From contig JAHLMK010000003.1 in assembly GCA_019915135.1 (NCBI GenBank), positions 1,736,001 to 1,800,000 on the forward strand: DNA of 64,000 nucleotides. Reading direction: 5' to 3'. The stretch is from Strobilurus pachycystidiatus (Eukaryota > Basidiomycota > Agaricomycetes > Agaricales > Physalacriaceae). Below, piece by piece: positions 20,262-32,615 of the stretch. Made by a program: the position numbers and the translations under genes. Positions within the stretch are counted from its first letter, which is position 1, and every line of letters starts with the position of its first letter. The notes beneath the pieces are model-generated. The model saw nothing but the letters and a program-made list of their open reading frames with translations. It did not search any database and was not told the DNA's origin.

Positions 20262-22900
20262 CTAAGAACAGCCAAAGTTATTGAGCTTCAGCATAATCTC
20301 CTCAAGTCGAGTCTTCTTCGCCTGCAGCTCATCTCTCATGATGGACGTCTCCGGGTCCTCCGCGAAATATCCTCGAAGACGGGATGTTGCTGTCGTGTCC
20401 CCGACGCCCAGGTCTTTAACAAGGGTCTCATTGACACTATTTGCCAAGGCCTGCAGGCAGTCGTGGTCAATGGCGCGTGGGACATTGTCGATGATACGCT
20501 GTATGCGTACGAGTGAGATGATACCGTGATTAAGACCGCGCCTGATTCCACTGTACCTTATAAGCAACCTGGAAGTATGCACGAACTTCAGCCATTAGGA
20601 TAATGTCCTGCTCCGACACTTCTGGCATGATGAACTCGATCACTTGATGGATTGTATCAATAGCCTGGGTCTGTCGACGAAGAGTTAGCAATAGTGCTAC
20701 TCAGCAGCTCGTCAGGAACCACAGACAATCACAGACGGATTACCAGGCGTCGGAGGTTTCACTTGCAGGGAATCGATGAACTTCTCACGATATGACTCGA
20801 AATAATGCGTATTGAGAGTGTACGGCGTCTGCTCAAGTTGCATTAGCCACTTGATGCGCTCGATTGTCTCATCTTCGAGCTTTTCCAACAGCGCTTCAAT
20901 GACGTTCCTATGGACATCTATCAACAAGAGGAATCATCAAAACCTAGGCAACATACCTGACTGCTTCCTCCAGTCCTGCAAACCGACCGAAGACCGATTT
21001 GATCTTCTCGTCTACCACTTGGTGCAGGCGAGCGAAGACCTGTCGTGCACACAGCTCAGCCATCAATGGCCACTCTTCAAAGCACTGGCATATGAGGTAA
21101 ACCTTCGCAGAGAAAGGAACGTTGAACGGAAGTTCTCGAGTGACACGACTAGAAGATCATTGGTCAGACAAAACCGAAGGAAAAGAAAAGCGGGAGTTTC
21201 ACCTCTCGATGAACTTGGTAACATCTTGCGCACTGCGAGGGCGCTCAAACGAGGATGCAACGGTCTCAGTCGACGATGTGCTGAATTTGGGTGTGGTGCC
21301 TTTGATATCTGCCTTGAGCTTCTCATAGGTAGTGCGGCAATGCCGGATTAGCGCCTCGTCCTGACTATGGCCAGTCACACAGGCAATTATCGCCTTCTCA
21401 AACTGATTGATTAGGCGTAAAAGATCTGACGTCGGGTTGGTAGACGGCGGCTCGGGGATCCCGCTCAGTACAGAGCGGACGTCCTGAAGCGATTTCTTGG
21501 ATTCGCCTCGCAAGCCAGGTAAGCTTGAATAGTACCGTAAGATCTCTCTAAACTGGAAAAGACAACAACGTACGTGGCCTCAATTCGTTCACGCAGAAGC
21601 TTAGATAGCTCGGCGGTAAGGTTTGGGACGCCGACGCGAGTCTTCAAATTGCCACTGAGCTCCGTCCTCCAGGGCTCAGCGTTAGCAAAGTAGATTCTTT
21701 CACGCTCTCGCGCAGTAGCGTGATCAAGATCTTCGTCGAGCGCTTGTGGACCAGGCTGTTTCGTGATGAAGTATCCGTGGCGAAGCTTATGGCAACGACC
21801 GCTCAAAATCTCGAGCCATGAAGTCTCTTCGCCGTGTTGAAGGGTATCGGGCTTCGTAAGTACACCTTTACAACATGAAGCAGTTGTGACTGTTCAGAGT
21901 CAAGGAACGCACCCAAAGTCCTGGCGCCAGCAGGATCAACTTCCTTGGCAAGAAGAGCAGCAGACTGGTTTTGGATGTCGTCTAGAGGGACATCACTACC
22001 GGTACGAAAAGTACCACTGGCAGAGCGTGCTTACCTCGCATGGTGATGGTCAAGAGAATCAAGGTATTGCCTCGAATATGGTCAAGCACCAAGTTGCGGA
22101 CGAGCTCGATGACATCTCGTCCTTCATTGGACACCAGGCCTACAAGAGAATGAGATCAAACGAAAACACCAAACTGAAACGGTCAACATACCTGGCAGGT
22201 CAATGAACGAAAGATCTGGGACGTCAGGCCCCGACACGTTGATGCACACTACGTTTGAGGAGAAGGGAAGCTCATTCGGAAACACAGCGTCGACGTCGAC
22301 ATCCAGGAAGTGATCTATTGTCGTCGAGGGATTCAATACCGCCAGCTGAGCACGTCGCAGCATGACTTCGAGTTCATTCTTCACGAGCAGAACGGGCCCA
22401 AACGGCTGCTCAGTGACATCGGGAAGGCGATTCCCGTAATCGTCCTTCTCGAATCGCAGGTATACTTGGCAGTGCCATTCGACGGGCGAATATGACAGAC
22501 GAAGTTCCATTGGACATCTATCACACATAGCATCAATAAAAGCCTCCATCGGTGTCCAAAAGCCTACCTTGTACAAGTACCGGCAGCGCGAGGCACCTTG
22601 ATCTGAGAACGCCGTCAGCTAGGTCAACGTCAAGAGGTGAACACATACATCGGCAATAGCCTCGACAAGAGAGCTCTTCCCAGCGGATTGGTTGCCAATG
22701 ACTGCGATGCGAGGGAGGTCGATTTCGGCTTGCGCTCTGAGCATATTGTCAACACGTTTCATAACCTAGAACCTAGAAATGATACTGCACCCTAGAGCAC
22801 GCAAATCCTTGACCAAGTTGATCAAATTACGCGAGTGTTGAGCGTAGTCACTCGTGGCCATCGAACGGGCATCGCGAGACTGAGGCTGAGAGTCAATCAT
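20262..22900 (-). CDS. Dynamin-family GTPase
   Basis: Large membrane-remodelling GTPase with many short introns. The start at 22900 gives MIDSQPQSR, and the first intron appears to use a GTCAAG donor. GTPase motifs are present in order: P-loop GNQSAGKSS (G1), switch Thr in GTCTR, DLPG (G3) and TKPD (G4). The middle region with RIYFANAEPW and VGVPNLTAELSKLL is typical of dynamin/Mx stalks. The C-terminal exons (to 20262) contain the GTPase effector domain: NVPRAIDHDCLQALANSVNETL, then DPETSIMRDELQAKKTRLEEI. No PH domain or proline-rich tail is visible, so it is closer to Mx/Vps1/Dnm1-like forms than classical dynamin. Exact role not assigned. Confidence 0.85.
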
Positions 22901-22961
22901 CCTCGGCAGGGGGATAACTCGGTGCAGTTGGAAAGATTTGGATGCCTCAATAAGTAAACAT

Positions 22962-23416
22962 TTAGACGCCAGGAATGGCGCGGATCGTGCGATTCGCTTG
23001 GGGAAGCCTACGAAGGCGCTCCGTGGCCAAGTCGTTTAAGCGCCACCGAAGCAGCTCAAGTCGATGGAACTTAGGTGTCTGGTTGCGAGGGGATGACTTC
23101 TGAGGGCGGCCATCGGTGACCTGTAGCAGGTTATAAGCGGTGGCGATATTTGGGCGCATATGTCTTGGTGAAAAGAAGGTCAAATTCCGCTGACCCGCTA
23201 ACGCTTCTACTGTTAGTTATATGTAATACGAAGGAGAGAGTAACCTAGATTTTGCGGGACACAAGAATCATGCGCTGTGCCTGTTCTAAGCGAGTAAGCG
23301 CCTGTAAGTATAGGATGTGAATGAGATTTTGTCCTCGAATATGTACTGTAGGGCATTGCCATCCACTTACCAATTGTAGACTTCCGGGAGGAGGTAGTTG
23401 GAACCCTTGTCCACAT
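22962..23416 (-). CDS. Small basic protein, unknown
   Basis: Three exons (23371-23416, 23245-23301, 22962-23209) join to 116 aa. An in-frame stop lies directly before the Met at 23416, fixing the start. The N-terminus MWTRVPTTSSRKS is basic and hydroxylated like a mitochondrial presequence. The C-terminal part is Arg-rich (WRLNDLATERLRRLPQANR). The second intron would be only 35 nt. It ends 61 bp from the dynamin gene start, same strand. No family recognised. Confidence 0.55.
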
Positions 23417-23586
23417 TCACAGAGCGATGACGCCAGGTTGGAGATGGCGTGTCGGTGAGAAAGGATTGAAGGACGTATCAGATTGAGAGCTGATACCGAA
23501 GCGATTGTGCAGCTGCTGGTTCCTACGCGTGGACAACTAGCAAATAGTGTGATAAGAGTAGATTGTAATCTAGACAAACATCAAGA

Positions 23587-24897
23587 CTACTCGGACTCCA
23601 CTGGGACCTCAAGAGCGACTTCGATGGCAGGACCAGCCTTCAGTGGTACTTTCGTCTTGACTGTCCTTTCACTCTTCGGCTTCGGCATTTGTACGCTCGG
23701 ACACAGCCCCGTCATGCTGAGCTTGCACTCGTCGCATTTAGGCCGCACTGGTAGACAGATCATCTGTGAGACATTTAGCAAATCAATACCCCCCACGAAA
23801 CCCAACGATATCTATTCACCTGGCCGAAGCCAACGAGCATATGGTTGATGTCTGGATGAAGCTCTTGCGGAAGCCAAGACTGTAGGTTTAGCCTTGTCTC
23901 TTCCGGTGTCTTCGTTGGTGGTTTGTGCCACCCCAGTCGATTCGTTATTCGATGTACGTGTACATCGACACCAATTCCAAGGTTTCTAAAGCATGGTGAG
24001 TTTTGGAATACTCCAGAGTCTGTTTCGGACATACAGATTCCAAGCGATTTGGAGGGCGAGGAAAGCCATCTTCGGACCGACGCCGGGGAGAGAACATAGC
24101 TCATCGACGGTTTTGGGTACGTCGGACTCAAATTCGTCTCGCATCTTCTGTGCAGCTTGTTTGATGTACCTGAACGATACATACATATTTGATTCGGCGG
24201 TAGCCAATAATGCGAATCTTACTGCGTTTTCCGTCTCCAAAACCCAACCTTGGCTATGGCTTCGGATATCGTTGATTCATCAGCGTCGATTACTGCGTCC
24301 ACGGAAAGCGATCCGCCCACAGCTTCGCGTAGACGAGACACGGCTGCATCGGTAACTTCGTCCTTTGTCTGCGAAGAAAGCATGAGAGAGATCAAGGTTG
24401 AAAACCGTTGATTCTGTGTCAATCCGTCAGTCAATTGATTATAGCTTAAGAGCGCACATCACCTTTGGGTCCGTTTCCTTGAGTTGCGCCTGGTCGCAAC
24501 CCATTGTGTCCACAGGGGCAGTCAAGCTTGTGCGCATTTCTTTGATAGTGTCATACGTCTCTTTCCAGTGCTCAGGCGCTGGGTGAGGCGTGTCCAGAAA
24601 CTGCTTTATTGGCTTGGGTTTCTTCGGTGAAGACGATTTTGCTCTTTGAGACTTAGCGGCAACAGGTGGTGGGTCATCGTCGTCAGAGTCCTCTAGCTTA
24701 GGCCGTTTGGCAGGACGACGTGGGGAGTCTGAGGGTGTGGTCTGCCTGAGCTGCACTAGAGTCACCGAGGAGTTATATGCACTCGGAGTTTCTACCAGAC
24801 GCGTTGAGCGACGCAAAGCAGACATCATGAGGGTTTGGAATGGTTTGGAATCAAGGCCATTTTCTGCGGGCCGAGTTCCGACATGATCAGATGTCAC
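23587..24897 (-). CDS. NTH1: Endonuclease III-type DNA glycosylase/AP lyase
   Basis: Base-excision repair enzyme that removes oxidised pyrimidines and nicks abasic sites. The N-terminal ~100 residues are disordered and basic ([16 protein letters not shown], a bipartite-like nuclear signal). The catalytic core holds [10 protein letters not shown] (Lys region), the helix-hairpin-helix LPGVGPKMA, and the catalytic Asp in GVDVHVHR. The Fe-S cysteines are [19 protein letters not shown], spacing 6-2-7 instead of the usual 6-2-5. At least four introns interrupt it. Two Mets are possible: 24897 (open upstream extension) or 24828/24825. It is divergent from CGR1 with only 42 bp between the 24897 codon and the CGR1 start, which favours the inner Met. 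Confidence 0.88.
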
Positions 24898-24939
24898 GGG
24901 CGTTACAGTAACAATATTTTCTTCGTCTGCGCCACAACA

Positions 24940-25408
24940 ATGGAATCCTCGGAATCAATAATAGTGCCCTTGGCTAGCTCATCGAACGGCCGTGTTTCTT
25001 CAAAATCATGGAAGCCTCTCAAAACTGCCACTGTGTGCGTTCACTTTCGGTAATACAGTGTACATGTGTACTGATCAATCATCATGTTCTAGGCGGAGCC
25101 TTCAGTCAACAGGACGCAAATCGAAAAGCTACGAAGACAGGATGGAAAAGGCGAAAAAGGCCATGTCAATCAAGAAGCTGGAAACGGAGCTCAAGGAGGA
25201 CAAACAGGCTGAATTGACTCGGTGCGTAACATACCATAACAGTATACCCCTGGCTAACTTGAATCGCAGCCGGAAGGAGGTCACCATAGAGCGGAAGAAA
25301 GCAGCAGAAGAGCGTAAACGCTTGGAAGAAGACAAGGCCAAGATGGGAGCACGGAAGGCAGCTAGGCTCAGGCGGAAAGCCGGCCGAAGCAAGAAGGTGA
25401 ATGGTTGA
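24940..25408 (+). CDS. CGR1: rRNA-processing protein Cgr1
   Basis: Nucleolar protein needed for 60S ribosome maturation. Exons 24940-25034, 25093-25221 and 25270-25408 join in frame to 120 aa, the usual family size. The conserved pattern is clear: NGRVSSKSWK near the start, SYEDRMEKAKKAM, the KELETELKEDKQAE-like helix, and a highly charged C-terminus (ERKKAAEERKRLEEDK, ARKAARLRRKAGRSKK). It shares a short divergent promoter with NTH1. Confidence 0.85.
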
Positions 25409-26187
25409 TACAGTCCTGTACTTCTCAGTCTTGAGCCAAACGGTATGCATGTTCCTTGTTGTCACAATTTCAATCAAGTGAACCTTCTTGCAGAGCCTTT
25501 CTCTGTCATACCTCCGTCGTACTCTACCTTGCCCCCGCTATGCGCGTTTTTAAGGTGCAATATTCGTCACACAGGATACTTGGTCTACAGTGATGATAAT
25601 CTCTTCTGATAATACGGATCACTTCCACATTTGAAAGGAATGCGATAGATCGATAGATAAATAGTCGTTCGCATGTGGCGCAACTCATTCGCAGTATGCT
25701 CCAAGGACTCCAGGTCGACTCGTCTCATCTCCAAGCAACATCTGCTCAATGGCTCGTCTTCCGTCTCATACAAGCAATCTGGCGACGCTATTGGGTCTCT
25801 TCAAACACGGAAAGACAGTCAATTGTCTGGCGATGGATGTGAACTTGCCAGAAAATTCACGACCAACGTGCGCGGCATGTCCTCCACTTGAAACCCCATG
25901 ATTTGTTTTCCCTAGGCGCCTCTCCAGATGTGTGCGTGTAGCCAGTTTCTTGTTACTCATACTTGCGGCGCCGGCTCTTCATTGAAGGTATCCGAGTCAT
26001 AGGTTCGCTAGTCTTGCTAATTTGGGAACCGGGAAAGAGTGTACACTGTACAGCCTTGCTGTTGATCCGTCTTCACGCATGGCGAATTGTGGTCTCCGTC
26101 TCAGTCTATATAAGACCTGCTTCACTGCTGATCCCCATCATCATCATCATCATCACCACCACCACCATTGGTTCCTTTCGCCACTCA
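25409..26187. other. Intergenic with CAT/CAC microsatellite and TATA-like site
   Basis: About 780 bp without a supported gene. A (CAT)n(CAC)n run spans 26136-26168. A TATATAAGACC motif near 26107 lies about 80 bp before the Met at 26188 and could be that gene's TATA box. An upstream open frame translates the microsatellite as an Ile run and is not accepted as coding. Confidence 0.55.
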
Positions 26188-26915
26188 ATGCCGCTGACGC
26201 CACACCTTCAATTTCTTGCTATCAGCTTCGGACAGGACACCAACTGCATCTATTTCTCTGTTTCCGACGACTGGTGGAAAGATAACGTCCCAGTTGTGTT
26301 ACGGCCAGAGTTTCTCGTCAAGATCGCACGCGTCATAGAACTTGCGTCTGAAATCGACTCAACAGTCATCAGTGAAGCGTTCGACAATGCAAAGACCTAC
26401 TGGGAGAAATACAAAACAGAAGGTGGCAAAGACTTCTGTCCCGAAGTCCTTTACGTCTACCTCCCACCACATTTCACCAATGTCTGCGATATCGAGTGGA
26501 GGGGGGCCCATGAAATGCATGAAGTCCCGGATGGATTTCTCAAAGAATTGATAATCGCCAAGGAGTCGTGCGTACGAATGCTTGCCTTCAAGTGCGGGGA
26601 AGCTGGCCCACACAAGTTCGAAATCACAGGCGGCCATGAATTGAAGATCACCTACTACCGTGCTCAAGAGCCGAAGCCTTATGTAGGCCACCTGCCTACC
26701 CCAGAAAATGGAATGAGATTTACGGTCCAGGTAAATATCAACAATTTGTCTGGATTTCCCAGCAGTTGACCATAACCCCATACAAAGCTGAACCGGCACG
26801 AATGGGATTCCAAGAGCGGGCTGTCCAAGGAAATGAAGGCAGACCAAAATCTGCTTGCTATGCCTCGTCGCAAATAGTTCAGCGCCACAAGTCGCCGGAT
26901 CTCAGGCATCTGTGA
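26188..26915 (+). CDS. Unknown protein, ~230 aa
   Basis: Open frame from MPLTPHLQFL. With a 35-nt intron (26731-26765) it runs to a stop at 26913-26915; unspliced it stops at 26769 after 193 aa. The sequence is globular and acidic with aromatic patches (SVSDDWWKDNVPVVLRPEFL, CDIEWRGAHEMHEV). No signal peptide, membrane segment or known motif was recognised. Confidence 0.5.
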
Positions 26916-27157
26916 CGTTCATGTATGCACTTTCACTAGAGTTTCAATCTACATTGGTTCTATCGCACCTCAAGCTGAAACCGGGATGTGGCTTCCCATT
27001 GCACTGAGAATCGGAGAAAGCTGTCTCCCCGAAAGAAAAAGTGTAGGAGCTTTTTTTTACGCCCATTGACAGGACCTCAAAGCTCTTACGGGCCATAGCT
27101 AGAACATGCAGCCCCACAACACCAATAAAACAAGCCGCGCATCAGCTGACGACCATT
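26916..27157. other. Intergenic, no feature recognised
   Basis: Short spacer between convergent genes. A T8 run lies near 27051, but nothing else stands out. Confidence 0.5.
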
Positions 27158-29882
27158 CTAATCGTCATTCCCACCAACTTTCCGCCCCAGCCTTGCCAAC
27201 GTATAGAACAAAGCCTCTCCAGTCCGATCCCTCGTCCTCCCCTCCATCAAACCTTGCAACACATGTGTCGGTGTCAACACCCTCCCTTCAACACGCCTCG
27301 ACGCGTCCAACACCAGTCGGCGAATCAGTCGCGTCACAACAAGTGTCATGACCCCATACGGCGCCAAAGCTCCTTCGACATCCCCACCAAAGACATTCAG
27401 AGGGAAGCCACCCCGCTCACCTTCCTGCAGGTGGAACGAGGACAACTTGAGACCCTGCACCAGATCTTTGATCCCCAGTAGGAAGGAAGGATTCGAAGAC
27501 GCCACAATTGGCTTGGGAGTCCATAGGCTCCTGTCGGGCGTGAACCGTGTAGCAGGAAGGTTGGACTGAGGAGGAGAAGATATCATACGATCCACGTCGA
27601 TGACCGGGAGTGCCGTCAGCCGTGGGGCGAGAGAACAGCCAGTTTCATAGTCACTGGCGGGATGTTCGTCGAAGGCCCGCCCGCAGATGAGGCACCATTT
27701 TCGTTCAGGCGTTGACGCGGGCGTCAATGTAGGCTTCACAGAAGCTCGTGCTTTGGAAGCGCGTGAGGCATCTTCGACCTTGAGCCAGCGAAGCACATCC
27801 GCGGTGGATAGAGTTGGCAAATCTCCGGCTCGATGAGTCTCCTCGACGACGCGGATGTATGCATCTCGGATGGCTTTGGCGCGACCCCACTGTGGACAGT
27901 AGTCGTGTTAGTGGAAGATTACCAGAGTCAAGCTGGACAATGTTCACCTCAATAGCTTTCTGTCTCCCTGGTACGAGGTTCTTAAATTGCGCTGCGGTTG
28001 CGACAATCATGTATGGGCGTTCAGCCGTGTCCCCAGGTATGACTATATTCCAGTTCAGTTCAGAAATAGAATGTAGCAAATGGAAGGACATACCACTCGA
28101 GGTTAATGGGTAATCAGACAGTAGACGGCGCAGAACAACAGAAGGATCCTCCCAGACCTTTGGCAAATTTTCAGCCAAAGATTGCGCTTCGGTAGTAGTG
28201 TCCTGGGCAACGCTCTCTTCACGAGTTGAGGCAGTCTTCCAATGACTGCGCGAATCGACGGGCGTATAACCCTTCTTCGCAGGTTGAATGATGGTCTCCT
28301 TGTGCAACTCTACATCGAGGACTTGTTCTTCGCCCTTGACTGCATATTTCGACTTCGTGATATCAAGCTAGTGATAAATGGAGATGAGAGGGTGGCGACA
28401 ATCAACTGTGAAATGACTTACGCCAACCCAATGCTCTAGAACAACCGGCTGACCCTCCGAGTTGTGACCTCTAGCGGGGCTGAACATGAGTTCCAGGCGA
28501 CAGAGAAACGGCTTCCCGGCGTGGCCCATGACGACAAAGGGAGGTTCTGTGGTCACTACAGGCGGGAAGTCGACATTGTCAGACAGCGATACAGCTGTGA
28601 CGCGCGTCAAGATGGTTGTGATATCGAGGCTCTAAATGACAAGGTCAATACAGCAGAGTCAGGCTAATGCTAATGACAGGTACTCACATATGAGGGTGCT
28701 TCAACCGACAACATCCATCTATGCGTGTAATCAGCGTGCTCTGGTCTGCTGTCTGTATACGAAGTCAGATAATGACACAGAAAGAAAAAGACGCGTCCTG
28801 ACCTGCTGGAACGTATAAACTTCTGTCTGTGATAATGACACGCGCGGATATGTAGAATCGACTGCCTCCAAAGGCTGGTACGGGGGTCGGCGTCGCGCTA
28901 TCATCTTCTCGCACTGCATGACGTTCCTGAGGCTGCTCGGCGTGTCCAGCGGTCAAGCTCGTCTGATCCTCTTGCCTGCGATCAAGATTATTCCTGCCGG
29001 TATTGGGAAGCTTCCACTTCGGAGGGACGGTCACCGAGTCGATATCCACTTCATCGCCTTCATCAAAAACACGAATCTCCCGTCTCTTCACCTCCTTCCC
29101 CAAAATTGCAGCAAGCGCCGGCGTCTCCGCGTGTAAGCCCAGCGTAGAGTTCAAATTGACGTCGGCCTTCGCGCTCTCAAGCGCAGAATCCTGCTCCTCC
29201 ACCGCCTTCTGAAACAGTCCTCGTACCCCAAGCAAATTGACGGTGATTTCGACGCCGTTCTGCAGGTTCAATTCCTCGCGCGGGACAGAACACGCCCGAA
29301 CACACTCTTCATGGGTGCCCCATTCGAGCTGGTGGGTGATGCGCGCGTGGTTGTACAGGCCTTGGAGGGAGGAGAACTCGGATTTCTGGCACGTCGGACA
29401 GGCCATGAGGTACAGCTGGTCGCCGGCGTATGTGTACAGAAATTTGCCATGCTTGCGAGAGTGAGTAGCGGGCTGGACTAGCTTGGCTTTCGGAGGAGGC
29501 CGCGGCGGCTTGGAGGCCGGGACGTCTCCAACCTGGGGAGCGAGATCCTTGATGATGCACGGCTCCGAACGGTCGTACAGGAAGCCCAGTGGTTTCTCGA
29601 TGGTAGCCAAAGCAGTCAATGCGGCATCTTCGAAGGAGCCTTGGTTGCTGCTGCTGCTACTTCTGCCTGCAAAAAATAAGAGAGAAACATGAGGAAAACG
29701 ACGAAAAATATACCTTTCAAAAGCGATTCGCGCAACAGCTCCGCCCAAGCAATACGGTCCTCGATGGTCTGCGCCAATCGTTTCCGGATGCCTATTTCAA
29801 GCTCGATTTCGGGGAGAATGAGCGCCGCCGTACGGTCATCCATCTCTCCCGGGTCGACTTTTAATTTCTTGTTGGGGCTCAT
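27158..29882 (-). CDS. YEATS-domain protein with AHC1-like zinc finger
   Basis: Chromatin reader, expected to bind acylated histone tails. From 29882: an N-terminal helical region (LEIGIRKRLAQTIEDRIAW); then MACPTCQKSEFSSLQGLYNHARITHQLEW...EECVRAC, a C2H2-type finger like that of yeast Ahc1 (ADA complex); then a linker and a YEATS-like beta sandwich (SRFYISARVIITDRSLYVP, HRWMLSVEAP, TEPPFVVMGHAGKPFLCRLELMF). In most YEATS proteins the last motif is GWGEF; here it is HAGKPF. C-terminal exons carry RKWCLICGRAFDEH and helices to the stop at 27158. Several introns of 50-80 nt interrupt it; the joint of the two halves near 28100-28370 keeps frame. A YEATS2/ATAC- or ADA-type role is inference. Confidence 0.75.
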
Positions 29883-30160
29883 TGGGCATTATTCGGTGGA
29901 TAATGGCGGGTTCGGCGATGAGTGAATTGGTGATAACCAAGACGCAAAATTTTGGAAGCAGAGGTTAGGGTCATCGAGGAAAAGTCGACCACGTGGAAGA
30001 TGCCCGGGTCCACGGATGGTGCCGGTCGAGGCCTGTTCTGATTCAGTGTTCCCGCTCAATGAAGTATCAAGGTTGCTGGCAGTGAGTAGAGATTACTGGG
30101 ACCAGTGCGGCTGTCTACGAGTTGCTCAATACAAGTAGTTTGACTACTGGGAAGTCTTGC
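29883..30160. other. Intergenic, no feature recognised
   Basis: Spacer between the YEATS gene start and the P450 stop, containing the presumed YEATS promoter. Confidence 0.4.
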
Positions 30161-32288
30161 TCAGCACGGGAGCTCGAGTTTCTCCGTCAACAGGTGCAGC
30201 AGGGGAACTTCCATAAGCTCAATATATACATTGGTAAGTGATTCCATCGCTTCCATCGCTGTAGCTTGTGCATAGCACGCGCCACTGCTGGTACGTATAA
30301 TGATACGACGGCAGAGGTCCTCCTCGGATATTGGATATTTGTAGTCATCCGTGTCAAGGAACCTCCTCAAGATGAACGTGCCCGAACAACTGCCTGCAAC
30401 GGCCTCGTCGTCCATACCGGTACCGCGTGATCCCGGAACACCATATCCTCTTGACTGCGTAACAACAAATGCGAATCAGCGACTCGAAGCAGACGAAAGT
30501 TGTCACGGCTAACCTGGTCTCAAAGACTTGCATATCAAACTTCCTCACAAGATTGGCGAACGCCAGATATAGCTCGCAATAGGCCAAGCTATGTGCGAGT
30601 TCAACAGGAGCATTTGTGAGGTTTGGAAAGCTCACTTCATGCCGATACAGGTTCTGGGACCCTTGGAGAATGCGACAAGATACTTGTCCAAACTCTGCGA
30701 ATCGGGCTGCATCCACCTCTCCGGCTTGAAGGCATGCGGATCTGGGAAGATAGTTGGGTTTTTTAGGACGAAAGGTTGTGCGACGCCAACGACGGCCTGT
30801 AGAAGGTGGTTGATTTGACCGCAATTTTTGAGAAAGACGAGAACTCACTCCGGCTGGAATCGTATTGCCGTCAATGATTGCCGGCTGAGTGACGATGCGT
30901 GGTAGGGCGACTGGTATTCCATAACTAAGTCGCAGAGCTTCTTTGATGACCCCCGTCTGACGCCCGGGGTCGTCAGCACGAGAAGCGATGGGAATGAGAG
31001 ACCGCTTACAAGATACGGCAGCTTCTCCAATCTCTCATACGAAAACTTGGTGTCCTTCTCCGGCCAAGCTTCGTACAGTTCCGTTTCCAAATTCTTCTTC
31101 ACCTGTGGATCACTGAGAAGATGGAAGAATCCGACAGTCATGGCGTTGCTGGATGTATCGGTGCCTGCGATGAGAAGGACCATTGCCTACCAATGCGCAG
31201 CGATCAGTAGAGTGTTTATTAGCGCAACAGATGGAGAATGTACCTCCTCCAACAATGCCTTCCTAGACGGAACCTCGCCAGATTTAATCAGCTCCGGAGT
31301 GATCAGATGATGGTATATCGTCTGGTGGTCTGCTCCCGACCGCCGCAACATATCCGGATTCTCAAGAATGGCCTCGATTTGTTTCTGGAGATATCCTCTG
31401 AGCTGAGCAATACCACCGAAGTCTGGGTTCAACAATAATCCTAGCCACTCCGGAAGGTGATGCAGAAGATGAAGGATGGGGAAGTGCTTCGAAGCAGTCA
31501 TCATGGGTATAGCACCCTCAACTGCGCGTAGGATAGGGTGGTCGAAGCCGGGTGTTTCAAGTCCACCGAATGAGTGCGAGTAGGAATAGGCAGTCACAAT
31601 GTCCATGGCCAAGGCTCTGAACCCCCGGAATAGGTTGGCGGGTTGAGCAGTAGTGGCGCACTCTGCGAGTTTTTCAGCGAAGATATCGACCTAGTGACAC
31701 CAATCAGTATGATCCTGATCTTTGGATTTACGATAACGACCTTTTCTTGGATGACGTTCTCCAGTTTCAGAATCGCCCGCCGAGAGAAGAGAGGATTCAT
31801 AATCTCTCGCCGTTTCTTATGCTCCTGGACATCGGTCAGTCCAAATGAAGCATCATCTTCGCCGAAGCATGTGTAAAACTCTGGATCTTTGACGAATCCA
31901 GAGTATGGAGGGTAAATCGCCATGTATGCATCGGGGCTGCTGAAGTGCAACTGTAAGAACAAGGGTTAGTCGGTTGAGACAGGGTGCTAAGATTGAGAGT
32001 AGTACTTCGTTCGGTCGTATCCTGACCACGGGGCCTATGGCAAGAATGAGATATATGTTCTTAACACGAAAGTAAGACCGTACCATAGATCTCGTGCAGC
32101 TTCTCGAGATGCTGTACGAAGAGCCCATTCTTCCACGTCTCAAAGTAAGCTTGATACAAGTCCGTAACCGCCGCTAGGCGAGGACCTGGAAAGGATCGAA
32201 GACGATGAAAATATAGCCTCGAAATAATCAAGGACAAGACCCTAAAGACCACGAAGGATAAAAGGATCTGAAGATACGACAACGACAT
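30161..32288 (-). CDS. Cytochrome P450 monooxygenase, copy 1
   Basis: Membrane-anchored heme monooxygenase. The start at 32288 gives an N-terminal anchor ([20 protein letters not shown]) and the proline hinge FPGPRL. Further motifs are the I-helix [12 protein letters not shown], the K-helix KEALRL, PERW, and the heme-binding [10 protein letters not shown], whose codons end at an intron, followed by [20 protein letters not shown]. About nine introns. A TATA-like TTATAAA lies near 32388. The sequence after VFETR is unlike normal P450 tails ([19 protein letters not shown] and on) and may be degenerate or mis-spliced. A close paralogue is at 45599-47796, same strand. Confidence 0.88.
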
Positions 32289-32615
32289 GGCGATCCTCTG
32301 ATTTGGGTGGGAGTAAAAGTGTGGTCTGCGCAAAGAGGTGGTCTCAAGCGAGGAGCCGGGCCATCAGAGCGATAGATTAGTCGACTTTATAAGAAGCAGT
32401 TCTCCGAAGAAGGAGGGTCCTGCTGAGCGGCATCTGACAGTGCCGCAGGACTAGTCGTGTCGTAAAATTGGGTAGAAACACCGAGCCATAGCACCAACGG
32501 AGCAGGGATATCTGCATGGAAGGAGAATTGAGGTAAGAAGTCTCCAGGAAGTCTCTCAAGGCTGGCTTACCCTGTAACGTATACGCGTGCATCTCATCTA
32601 GTTAATCAGTTACAA
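30300..32615 (-). repeat. Segmental duplication copy 1 (P450 gene plus promoter)
   Basis: Similar along its length, introns included, to 45804-48155. Similarity starts at ATGATACGACGG (copy 2 ATGGTACGACGG) and fades after the shared CATCTAGTT upstream of the gene. Direct orientation. Confidence 0.8.

Noticed and set aside
25963..26187. N-terminal extension of the 26188 gene with a poly-Ile stretch
   Set aside because: It is the translation of a CAT/CAC microsatellite and a TATA-like region.
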